Below, one piece after another: positions 1 through 5,929 of a stretch of 7,362 bases of DNA. The notes below the pieces were generated by a model that was not told the origin of the DNA, searched no databases, and was given only the letters and a program-made list of their open reading frames with translations. The DNA lies in assembly GCA_913057765.1 (NCBI GenBank), contig CAJXPH010000130.1, positions 1-7,362 of the forward strand, given 5' to 3'. Positions within the stretch are counted from its first letter, which is position 1, and every line of letters begins with the position of its first letter. This DNA comes from an uncultured Campylobacteraceae bacterium. Lineage in GTDB: Bacteria; Campylobacterota; Campylobacteria; Campylobacterales; Arcobacteraceae. The position numbers were made by a program, and so were the translations under genes.

Positions 1-48
1 CGAGATCCTCTCTGGTCTCGTGGGCTCGGAGATGTGTATAAGAGACAG
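1..48. other. Residual Nextera (P7 side) sequencing adapter, not genomic
   Basis: Positions 1-6 match the end of the P7 oligo. Positions 7-14 (CCTCTCTG) match the Nextera N708 i7 index as written in the oligo. Positions 15-29 are the Nextera read 2 adapter, and 30-48 are the 19-base Tn5 mosaic end AGATGTGTATAAGAGACAG. The first biological base is therefore about 49. Any start codon called inside this stretch, such as the GTG at 34 giving residues MYKRQ, is artificial. Confidence 0.97.
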
Positions 49-441
49 GCAATAGACCTATGTAATACAGCAGTAGATGCTGGGGCAGAAGGAATTATTG
101 CAACAAATACAACTATTGATTATTCTCTAATTCCAAATTGTCAAGACTTTGGTGGATTAAGTGGTGCTTGTTTAACACAAAAAGCACATAATTTATTTGT
201 AGAATTAGCAAAAGAGTTATTTGGAAGAACAACACTTATTTCTGTTGGCGGTATTTCAACAGGAGAAGAAGCCTATAAAAGGCTGAAAGCTGGTGCATCT
301 TTAGTTCAATCATACTCAGGTATGATTTTTGAAGGTCCTTCAATGGTTAGAAAAATCAATGAAGAGATTTTAGAACTAATGAAAAAAGATGGATTTAACA
401 ATATATCTGAAGTTATTGGTTCAGATTTAAAAACAAAATAA
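49..441 (+). CDS. pyrD: Class 2 dihydroorotate dehydrogenase (quinone), C-terminal part only
   Basis: This is the C-terminal ~130 residues of PyrD. The enzyme oxidises dihydroorotate to orotate in de novo pyrimidine synthesis, using FMN and passing electrons to membrane quinone. Visible hallmarks of the FMN-binding half of the barrel are IIATNTT (about 66-120), GGLSG (151-165), the ISVGGIST strand, and the GASLVQSYSGMIFEGP stretch that holds the FMN phosphate. The pattern fits class 2 (E. coli type) better than the cytosolic class 1 enzymes. Roughly the first 60 percent, including the quinone-binding N-terminal helices and the catalytic base, lies off the contig. The frame stays open upstream into the adapter, so the true start is not in this window. 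The stop codon is at 439-441, and the M16 peptidase gene begins 21 bases later on the same strand, which suggests co-transcription. Confidence 0.93.
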   Translation, partial: AIDLCNTAVDAGAEGIIATNTTIDYSLIPNCQDFGGLSGACLTQKAHNLFVELAKELFGRTTLISVGGISTGEEAYKRLKAGASLVQSYSGMIFEGPSMVRKINEEILELMKKDGFNNISEVIGSDLKTK

Positions 442-451
442 ATATTTAAAA

Positions 452-457
452 AAGGAA
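452..457 (+). promoter_or_regulatory. Ribosome binding site fixing the TTG start of the M16 peptidase
   Basis: AAGGAA lies 5 bases before the TTG at 463. The next in-frame ATG is codon 19, which would remove the whole signal peptide, so this Shine-Dalgarno sequence supports the TTG start. Confidence 0.7.
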
Positions 458-462
458 CATTT

Positions 463-1782
463 TTGAAAAAAATATTAATATCTTTTTTGTTCTTTGCATT
501 TTTTTTAGGAGAATTAATGAGTCAAAGTTTACCAAAGTATCATACTAAAACTTTAGAGAATGGTTTAAAGATTGTTGTAATTCCTATGGATAATGGGTCA
601 AATGTAGTTTCTACAAACATTTTTTATAATGTAGGTAGTAGAAATGAAAAAATGGGTAAATCTGGTATTGCACATATGCTTGAACATTTAAATTTCAAAT
701 CAACAAAGAATTTAAAATCTGGTGAATTTGATGAAATTGTTAAAGGATTTGGTGGGGTTAATAATGCTTCAACATCTTTTGATTACACAAAGTATTATAT
801 TCAATCAAGTTCTAAAAATATGGATAAATCTTTAAAACTTTTTGCAGAATTGATGCAAAATTTAACTTTAAAAGATGAAGAATTCCAGCCAGAACGTGAT
901 GTTGTTGCAGAAGAAAGAAGATGGAGAACAGATAATAACCCTATGGGCTATTTACAATATAGGCTTTTTAACAATGCATATATTTATCATCCATACCATT
1001 GGACTCCTATTGGTTTTACAAATGATATTAAAAACTGGAGTATCGAAGATATAAAAGATTTTCATTCTACGTATTACCAACCAAAGAATGCAGTAGTTGT
1101 AATTGCTGGAGATATTACAAAAGATGAAGTTTTTAGTTCAACAACAAAACATTTTGCGAAGATACCAAATACAAAAGAAATTGAATCAAATATTCATACA
1201 ATTGAACCAGAGCAAGATGGTGAAAAAAATATTGTAGTTTATAAAGATACACAAGTTGAAATGCTTGCAATGTCATATCATATTCCAAATTATGAACATG
1301 ATGACCAAGTTGCGTTAACTGCTCTTAGTGAATTATTAAGCTCAGGGAAGAGTTCATATTTACAAAAAGTTTTAGTAGATGAAAAAAGATTAGTAAACTC
1401 TATTTATGCATATAATTTAGAATTAACTGATCCAGGTCTTTTTATGTTTGTTGCAGTTTGTAATGAAGGTGTTAAAGCTAAGGATGTTAAAAAAGAAATT
1501 GATAAAATCATAGAAAATATCAAAAATGGTCAAATAACAAAAGATGAAATTAAAAAGATTAAGATCAATACAAAAGCTGACTTTATCTTTTCACTTGAAA
1601 GTTCTAGTTCAGTAGCAGGTTTATATGGAAGCTATTTTGTTAGGGATAATATAAAACCTCTTTTCGAGTATGAAGAGAAAATTGAAAAATTAAAGAAAAA
1701 AGATATTGAAGCTGTAGCTAAAAAATATTTAACAAAAAAGAATTCAACGACAGTAATTTTAAAAAAACACAATAACGAATAA
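463..1782 (+). CDS. Exported M16 family zinc metalloprotease (pitrilysin/insulinase-like, M16B size)
   Basis: This is a 439-residue zinc endopeptidase, probably periplasmic. Residues 1-20 look like a Sec signal peptide: two lysines, then a hydrophobic stretch from ILISFLFF to FFLG, ending near LMSQS, with no lipobox cysteine. The inverted zinc motif HMLEH is at residues 71-75 (H71 and H75 zinc ligands, E74 general base). The third ligand is probably E150, exactly 74 residues after H75, as expected for the HXXEH-X74-76-E signature. The catalytic half spans about 25-225 and the second, inactive M16 half about 235-425 (contains LSSGKSSYLQKVL). Length fits the bacterial two-domain M16B type, whose members usually act as dimers. 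The start is TTG with a good AAGGAA site. It sits between pyrD and dapA, as the protease gene HP1012 does in Helicobacter (from memory). The substrate is unknown. Homologues are often labelled PqqL or processing peptidase; nothing here shows a role in PQQ. Confidence 0.93.
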   Translation: MKKILISFLFFAFFLGELMSQSLPKYHTKTLENGLKIVVIPMDNGSNVVSTNIFYNVGSRNEKMGKSGIAHMLEHLNFKSTKNLKSGEFDEIVKGFGGVNNASTSFDYTKYYIQSSSKNMDKSLKLFAELMQNLTLKDEEFQPERDVVAEERRWRTDNNPMGYLQYRLFNNAYIYHPYHWTPIGFTNDIKNWSIEDIKDFHSTYYQPKNAVVVIAGDITKDEVFSSTTKHFAKIPNTKEIESNIHTIEPEQDGEKNIVVYKDTQVEMLAMSYHIPNYEHDDQVALTALSELLSSGKSSYLQKVLVDEKRLVNSIYAYNLELTDPGLFMFVAVCNEGVKAKDVKKEIDKIIENIKNGQITKDEIKKIKINTKADFIFSLESSSSVAGLYGSYFVRDNIKPLFEYEEKIEKLKKKDIEAVAKKYLTKKNSTTVILKKHNNE

Positions 1783-1805
1783 TAATAAGTAGAAGGGAAG
1801 AATAT

Positions 1806-2693
1806 ATGAATATTATTACAGGTGCTATGACGGCACTTATAACACCATTTAAAGATGGTAAATTAGACACTGAAGCATATGAGTATTTAATTAACAGACA
1901 AATCCAACAAGGTATGGATGCAATCGTTCCAGTGGGAACAACAGGAGAAAGTGCAACATTATCACATGCTGAACACAAAGAGTGTATTGAAATTGCAGTT
2001 GCTACTTGTAAAGGTACTGATGTAAAAGTTATTGCAGGTGCTGGTTCTAATGCAACTCACGAGGCTTGTGATATAGCAAAACACGCACAATCTGTTGGCG
2101 CAGATGGACTATTATCTGTTGCACCATATTATAATAAACCTTCACAAGAAGGATTATATCAACACTACAAAGCAATTGCACAAGCTGTTGAAATCCCATT
2201 TATGATTTATAATGTACCAGGAAGAACTGGAGTTGATATTGAAGCAAATACAGCAATTAGATTATATGATGATGTTAAAAATATTTATGCGATTAAAGAA
2301 GCTACAGGTTCACTTGAAAGAGCCATTGAACTTTCATCATCAAGACCAGATTTTTGTGTGATTTCAGGAGATGATGCAATCGACTTTCCAATGTTAGCAA
2401 ACGGTGCAAAAGGTATTATTTCTGTAACATCAAACTTACTTCCAAATTATAAAAGTAAAATAGTACATAGTGTATTTGCAGGTGATTATGACACTGCACG
2501 GGCTATCAATAATGATTTATATAAATTAAATAAAACACTATTCGTTGAAGCAAATCCTATACCTATTAAAGCAATTATGTATCTAGCAGGTTTAATTAAA
2601 ACTTTAGAGTATAGACTTCCTTTAACTGCTCCAAGTGCAGATACTATGAAAAAACTTGAAGATGTATTAAAAAATTATGAGGTGATAAAATAA
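1806..2693 (+). CDS. dapA: 4-hydroxy-tetrahydrodipicolinate synthase
   Basis: This 295-residue cytoplasmic TIM-barrel enzyme condenses pyruvate with aspartate semialdehyde. That is the committed step to diaminopimelate (peptidoglycan) and lysine. The Schiff-base lysine is K164 in YAIKEATG. The proton-relay residues T45 (GTTGES), Y109 (APYYN) and Y135 (YNVPGRTG) are present, and R140 corresponds to E. coli R138. The allosteric lysine-site residues known in E. coli also appear conserved (S49, A50, H54, H57, N82, E86, Y108), so feedback inhibition by lysine is likely. Length is normal for the family (about 292-300). The ATG at 1806 follows an AAGGG site at 1793-1797. The stop codon TAA overlaps the ATG of the next gene by one base (TAATG), so translation of the two is probably coupled. 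A protein-level match to dapA of Helicobacter/Campylobacter is expected from the neighbouring genes. Confidence 0.97.
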   Translation: MNIITGAMTALITPFKDGKLDTEAYEYLINRQIQQGMDAIVPVGTTGESATLSHAEHKECIEIAVATCKGTDVKVIAGAGSNATHEACDIAKHAQSVGADGLLSVAPYYNKPSQEGLYQHYKAIAQAVEIPFMIYNVPGRTGVDIEANTAIRLYDDVKNIYAIKEATGSLERAIELSSSRPDFCVISGDDAIDFPMLANGAKGIISVTSNLLPNYKSKIVHSVFAGDYDTARAINNDLYKLNKTLFVEANPIPIKAIMYLAGLIKTLEYRLPLTAPSADTMKKLEDVLKNYEVIK

Positions 2694-3472
2694 TGAGTAA
2701 CAACATGAAGGGCAAAACTTTAGTAATTAGTGGTGGAACTAAAGGTATTGGAAAAGCAAACGTTTATAAATTTGCAGAGAATGGAGTAGATGTAGCATTT
2801 ACATATAATTCTAATAGAGAAATTGCTCAAGAAATTTGTGATGATGTTGAATCAAAATTTGGTGTAAAATGTAAATGTTATCCATTTAATATATTAGAGC
2901 CAGAAAAATATAAAGAACTTTTTTTAGAAATTGATAAAGACTTTGATAGAGTTGATTTCTTTATCTCTAATGCAATGATTTATGGAAGAGCAGTTGTTGG
3001 TGGATATGGTAAATTTATGAAACTAAAACCAAGAGGATTAAATAATATCTATACTGCAACAGTAAATGCTTTTGTTTGTGGTTCACAACAAGCAGCAAAA
3101 AGAATGCAAAAAGTTGGTGGGGGAGCTATCGTTTCTTTAAGTTCTACTGGTAACTTAGTATATATTCAAAATTACGCAGGACACGGAACAAATAAAGCAG
3201 CAGTTGAGGCAATGGTTAGATATGCAGCAACTGAATTAGGTGAATTTAAAATTAGAGTAAATGCTGTTTCAGGTGGTCCAATTGATACTGATGCACTTAA
3301 AGCATTTACAAACTATGAAGAAGTTAAACAAAAGACTGCAGAATTCTCACCATTAGATAGAATTGGTCAACCAGAAGATTTAGCACAATCATGTTACTTC
3401 TTATGTACACAAGATGCTTCTTGGATTACTGGTCATACATTACTTGTTGATGGTGGGACTACTTTTAAATAA
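2693..3472 (+). CDS. Short-chain dehydrogenase, probable FabL-type enoyl-[ACP] reductase (often annotated 7-alpha-hydroxysteroid dehydrogenase)
   Basis: This is a 259-residue Rossmann-fold NAD(P)H oxidoreductase. The nucleotide-binding glycine motif is SGGTKGIG (13-20), with serine in place of the usual threonine, and the NNAG-like strand reads ISNAM (91-95). The active-site pair is Y161 and K168, spaced Y-x6-K as in enoyl-ACP reductases (FabI, FabL) rather than the Y-x3-K of classical SDRs. S150/S151 lie before it. The segment NAVSGGPIDTDALKAF (190-205) closely resembles Bacillus FabL as I recall it, and the end reads GHTLLVDGG as is typical for SDRs. The likely role is the last reduction step of fatty-acid elongation, with NAD(P)H. 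The Helicobacter counterpart (HP1014) is labelled hdhA. The steroid role is hard to reconcile with Y-x6-K and with this lipid/envelope operon. The start ATG overlaps the dapA stop and has a GAGGTG site at 2679-2684. The stop overlaps the pgsA start. Family membership is sure; ENR activity is inferred. Confidence 0.9.
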   Translation: MSNNMKGKTLVISGGTKGIGKANVYKFAENGVDVAFTYNSNREIAQEICDDVESKFGVKCKCYPFNILEPEKYKELFLEIDKDFDRVDFFISNAMIYGRAVVGGYGKFMKLKPRGLNNIYTATVNAFVCGSQQAAKRMQKVGGGAIVSLSSTGNLVYIQNYAGHGTNKAAVEAMVRYAATELGEFKIRVNAVSGGPIDTDALKAFTNYEEVKQKTAEFSPLDRIGQPEDLAQSCYFLCTQDASWITGHTLLVDGGTTFK

Positions 3473-4014
3473 TGAATAAAGCTCTGAATCTGCCTAATGC
3501 TTTAGCCCTATTTCGAATAGCATTAGCACCACTATTGCTTTGGTTTTTAATTGATAGAGATAGTGCAATTTTTGATACATGGCATCCAAGTTGGCTTGAT
3601 TATTTTGCAGGATTAGTATTTGTTATTGCTTCAGTCACTGATTTCTTTGATGGTTTTATTGCAAGAAAATGGGATCAAATGACAAAACTAGGAGCAATCC
3701 TTGACCCTTTAGCAGATAAAATGCTTATGCTTGCAGGATTCCTAGGACTTATGGTTATGGATAGAGCTTCGGCTTGGGCTGTATTTTTAATACTTTCACG
3801 TGAATTTTTCATAACAGGTCTTCGTGTTATGGCAATTGGTGAAGGGAAAGACGTAGCAGCTTCAATGGCTGGAAAAGTAAAAACGGTTGTACAGATGATT
3901 GCAATTGGTTTTCTAATTATGAATTGGCCATTTGCAACTACCCTACTTTGGATTGCTGTTGCATTAACTTTATACTCTGGATATGAGTATACAAGAGATT
4001 ATTTTACAAATTAA
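3472..4014 (+). CDS. pgsA: CDP-diacylglycerol--glycerol-3-phosphate 3-phosphatidyltransferase (phosphatidylglycerophosphate synthase)
   Basis: This 180-residue inner-membrane enzyme makes phosphatidylglycerophosphate from CDP-diacylglycerol and glycerol 3-phosphate, the committed step to phosphatidylglycerol and cardiolipin. The full CDP-alcohol phosphotransferase signature is present: D57, D60-G61, A64-R65, G74, D78 and D82, with the exact D-x2-DG-x2-AR-x8-G-x3-D-x3-D spacing. The four aspartates bind the metals. Hydrophobic segments at about 10-27, 42-57, 84-117 (probably two) and 136-170 (probably two) fit the usual six-helix fold, and the length matches E. coli PgsA (about 182). The N-terminus NLPNALALFRIALAP is typical for PgsA and supports the ATG at 3472. 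No convincing Shine-Dalgarno precedes it. The ATG shares one base with the stop of the preceding reductase gene, so it probably depends on translational coupling. Confidence 0.95.
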   Translation: MNKALNLPNALALFRIALAPLLLWFLIDRDSAIFDTWHPSWLDYFAGLVFVIASVTDFFDGFIARKWDQMTKLGAILDPLADKMLMLAGFLGLMVMDRASAWAVFLILSREFFITGLRVMAIGEGKDVAASMAGKVKTVVQMIAIGFLIMNWPFATTLLWIAVALTLYSGYEYTRDYFTN

Positions 4015-4025
4015 TATAAATTAAC

Positions 4026-4030
4026 TGGAG
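4026..4030 (+). promoter_or_regulatory. Ribosome binding site fixing the TTG start of rseP
   Basis: TGGAG lies 5 bases before TTG at 4036. The next in-frame methionine is residue 66, well past the HELGH active site, so the TTG start is required for a functional protein. Confidence 0.7.
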
Positions 4031-4035
4031 TTTTT

Positions 4036-5088
4036 TTGGGTACTATCACTTTTTTACTTGTACTTTCTTTTTTAGTATTTTTTCATGAATTAGGTCACTT
4101 TTTAGCCGCAAGGTATTATGGGGTGACAGTTCATGTCTTTTCAATAGGTTTTGGAAAACAAGTTTATTCAAAAGATTGGCGTGGAACTAAATGGCAAATT
4201 GCTTTAATTCCACTTGGTGGATATGTAAAGATGAAAGGGCAAGATGATACAAAGCCTGGTCTTCAAGAAGCAGGAAATGATTCATATAATAATAAAACAC
4301 CATGGCAAAGGATAGTTATACTATTTGCAGGCCCTTTTGCAAACTTTTTACTTGCTGCCATTTTATATTTTATAATTGCTCTGGGTGGAGCTAATTCTTT
4401 AAGTCCTACTGTTGGTAAAGTTCAAGAGAACTCTCCTGCTTTCCACGCAGGAATAAAAAAAGATGACATAATTAAAAGAATCAATAATCATGAAATAAAA
4501 ACATGGGAAGAAGTTGGTTCAATTATTAGAGGATCAGAAGGTTCATTAAAATTCTATATTGAACGTAATGGAAGAATAGTTCCAAAAACTATAAACCCTC
4601 AAATTTTAGATGCACAAAATATGTTTAAAGAAAACATCAAAAAGAGAATGATAGGTATTTCTCCTGCACCTAAACTAGTTACAATTTATCATGACCCAAT
4701 CAGTGCTTTAGGTTATGCGTATGATAAAACTATTGAATCATCAAAGATGATTTTTCAAGGTGTACAGAAACTTATTCAAGGTATTATTCCAAGTTCAGAA
4801 ATTGGTGGAGTTATTACAATTGGAAAAGTTATATCAGATGCTAGTCAATCATCTATACTAGCTTTATTTACTATAACAGCATTAATATCTGTTAACTTAG
4901 GAGTTCTAAATCTTCTTCCTATTCCAGCACTTGATGGTGGACACATTATGTTTAATTTATATGAAATTATCACAAGAAGAAAACCAAGTGATCAAGTTTT
5001 TATGTATATGACTATTATAGGATGGGTTATTTTAGGTTCATTAATGTTACTTGGAATTTATAACGATATTAGTAGATTATTTGGATAA
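4036..5088 (+). CDS. rseP: RseP-type site-2 intramembrane zinc metalloprotease (M50B)
   Basis: This 350-residue polytopic inner-membrane protease cuts transmembrane segments of regulators or leftover signal peptides. Active-site motif HELGH is at residues 17-21 in the first membrane helix. GGYVKMKG (61-68) follows in the conserved re-entrant region. The second membrane segment carries FAGPFANFLLA (97-107), and a single PDZ domain spans about 123-190 (VGKVQENSPAFHAGIKKDDII). The third zinc ligand is D300 in LLPIPALDGGH (293-303), and a last hydrophobic helix covers about 324-342. E. coli RseP is about 450 residues with two PDZ domains. The one-PDZ, ~350-residue form is common in other bacteria, including Campylobacterota. 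No anti-sigma factor gene is next to it, so its substrate cannot be read from context. The gene follows pgsA by 21 bases and precedes yggS by 11. Confidence 0.95.
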   Translation: MGTITFLLVLSFLVFFHELGHFLAARYYGVTVHVFSIGFGKQVYSKDWRGTKWQIALIPLGGYVKMKGQDDTKPGLQEAGNDSYNNKTPWQRIVILFAGPFANFLLAAILYFIIALGGANSLSPTVGKVQENSPAFHAGIKKDDIIKRINNHEIKTWEEVGSIIRGSEGSLKFYIERNGRIVPKTINPQILDAQNMFKENIKKRMIGISPAPKLVTIYHDPISALGYAYDKTIESSKMIFQGVQKLIQGIIPSSEIGGVITIGKVISDASQSSILALFTITALISVNLGVLNLLPIPALDGGHIMFNLYEIITRRKPSDQVFMYMTIIGWVILGSLMLLGIYNDISRLFG

Positions 5089-5099
5089 AAGGTTTAAAA

Positions 5100-5780
5100 A
5101 TGGAAAAAGAAACTGCAGTTAAAAACTTAGATAGAATTATTACAAAAATAGAAGGTGCCAGATTAAATATTTCTGAGCATCATATAGTAAAAATAATTGG
5201 TATTTCAAAATACTCACAAGCTTCAGATATAGAAACATTATATAATGCAGGGCAAAGAGCTTTTGGAGAAAATAAAGTTCAAGATTTAAAACTAAAAAGT
5301 GAAATATTAGAAGAGCTGCCTTTAGAATGGCATTTTGTTGGACATCTCCAAAAAAACAAAATCAATAACCTAATTGATTTAAATCCTACTCTAGTACAAT
5401 CTATTGATAGTTTAGAATTAGCACAAGAATTTAATAAAAAACTAGAAGCTAGAAATAAAAAAATTTCTTGTCTTTTACAAATAAATTCTGCAAAAGAAGA
5501 TACTAAAACTGGAGTATTACCAGAAGAAGCAATAAGAATCTATAAACAAATTTTAGATACATGTCCAAATATAAGACTAAAAGGTGTTATGAGTATTGGA
5601 GCACATGTAGAAGATAAAGATATTATAAGAACCTCTTTTAAAACTACTAAAAAAATCTATGATGAATTAGTTCCTTTAGGAGCTAAATACTGTTCGATGG
5701 GAATGAGCTCAGATTTTGAACTTGCAATCGCTTGTGGTTCAAATATGGTTAGAGTTGGTTCTACTTTATTTAAAGACTAA
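5100..5780 (+). CDS. yggS: YggS/PLPBP family pyridoxal phosphate homeostasis protein
   Basis: This 226-residue cytoplasmic protein has an alanine-racemase-like N-terminal barrel fold that binds PLP but has no known catalytic activity; the family buffers PLP and affects amino-acid metabolism. The PLP lysine is K37 in IIGISKYSQ. Other family marks are FGENKVQD (55-62), WHFVGHLQKNK (77-87; usually WHFIGxLQxNK), KGVMSIG (161-167) and the phosphate-binding C-terminus SMGMSSDFELAIACGSNMVRVGSTLF (199-224). Length is typical (about 225-235). The second barrel half of true alanine racemases is absent, so this is not Alr. ATG at 5100 has the AAAAGG site at 5087-5092, which overlaps the rseP stop, arguing for co-translation from one transcript. 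It appears to be the last gene of the operon, since a hairpin covers its stop codon. Confidence 0.95.
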   Translation: MEKETAVKNLDRIITKIEGARLNISEHHIVKIIGISKYSQASDIETLYNAGQRAFGENKVQDLKLKSEILEELPLEWHFVGHLQKNKINNLIDLNPTLVQSIDSLELAQEFNKKLEARNKKISCLLQINSAKEDTKTGVLPEEAIRIYKQILDTCPNIRLKGVMSIGAHVEDKDIIRTSFKTTKKIYDELVPLGAKYCSMGMSSDFELAIACGSNMVRVGSTLFKD

Positions 5781-5797
5781 GTTTAGTCTTTAAATAA
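5766..5797 (+). terminator. Perfect 15-bp inverted repeat on the yggS stop, putative transcription terminator
   Basis: Arm 5766-5780 (TTATTTAAAGACTAA) is the exact reverse complement of 5783-5797, separated by GT. The left arm includes the yggS stop codon TAA. The core AAAGACTAA / TTAGTCTTT is AT-rich, and only a short T run lies in the right arm with no good U-tract after it. It may be a weak or bidirectional terminator or an mRNA-end stabiliser. The position at the end of the operon supports the terminator reading. Confidence 0.5.
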
Positions 5798-5802
5798 TAC
5801 AC

Positions 5803-5843
5803 TCTTCCTTCTAAAAAATAATTCCTTCTTCTAAAAAATAATT
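5803..5843. repeat. Two tandem copies of a ~20-bp AT-rich unit in the intergenic region
   Basis: The 15-mer TTCTAAAAAATAATT occurs at 5809-5823 and again at 5829-5843, exactly 20 bases apart. A C/T-rich stretch before each copy (TCTTCC and TCCTTC) extends the similarity to about 20 bp. It may be replication slippage in non-coding DNA or two operator half-sites upstream of the next gene. Confidence 0.75.
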
Positions 5844-5868
5844 TTTTCATCAAAAGTAAGAAGAAAAA

Positions 5869-5877
5869 TGTTAAAAT
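5869..5877 (+). promoter_or_regulatory. Candidate extended -10 promoter for the repeat-protein gene
   Basis: TGTTAAAAT fits a TGnTAnAAT extended -10 for the main sigma factor. In Campylobacterota the -10 is often all that is recognisable, preceded by T-rich DNA; here ATAATTTTTTCAT lies about 20-30 bases upstream. A start near 5884 would leave a leader of about 45 bases. Confidence 0.4.
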
Positions 5878-5901
5878 AGTGAATATGATTAAAACAGTTA
5901 T

Positions 5902-5907
5902 TATAAT
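5902..5907 (+). promoter_or_regulatory. Alternative -10 box (TATAAT) close to the repeat-protein gene
   Basis: This is an exact TATAAT, 22 bases before the ATG at 5930. Transcription from it would start near 5914 and still include the TAAAGG ribosome site. There is no -35 match about 17 bases upstream and such hexamers are frequent in AT-rich DNA, so it is weaker than or equal to the box at 5869. Confidence 0.3.
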
Positions 5908-5929
5908 TAGTATTTAATAAAGGCATATA

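Noticed and set aside
34..48. GTG start and residues MYKRQ at the N-terminus of the first reading frame
   Set aside because: These bases are the Tn5 mosaic end of the Nextera adapter, so the start is artificial and pyrD is 5'-partial.
30..48. Transposon end (Tn5/IS50 mosaic end), with an inverted copy at 7323-7341, resembling a composite mobile element
   Set aside because: Both copies are joined to Nextera primer and index sequences at the contig edges, so they come from library preparation and not from a mobile element in the genome.
463..1782. Role of the M16 peptidase in PQQ maturation, as some homologue names suggest
   Set aside because: No pqq genes are nearby and the name comes from general family similarity; the signal peptide and context fit a general periplasmic protease.
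1718..1978. Minus-strand frame of 86 codons
   Set aside because: It lies opposite the end of the M16 gene and the start of dapA, both strongly supported; its residues show no recognisable family.
5100..5780. Alanine racemase as the function of the PLP-barrel gene
   Set aside because: Length of 226 residues, FGENKVQ and SMGMSSD motifs and lack of the C-terminal racemase domain match YggS/PLPBP instead.
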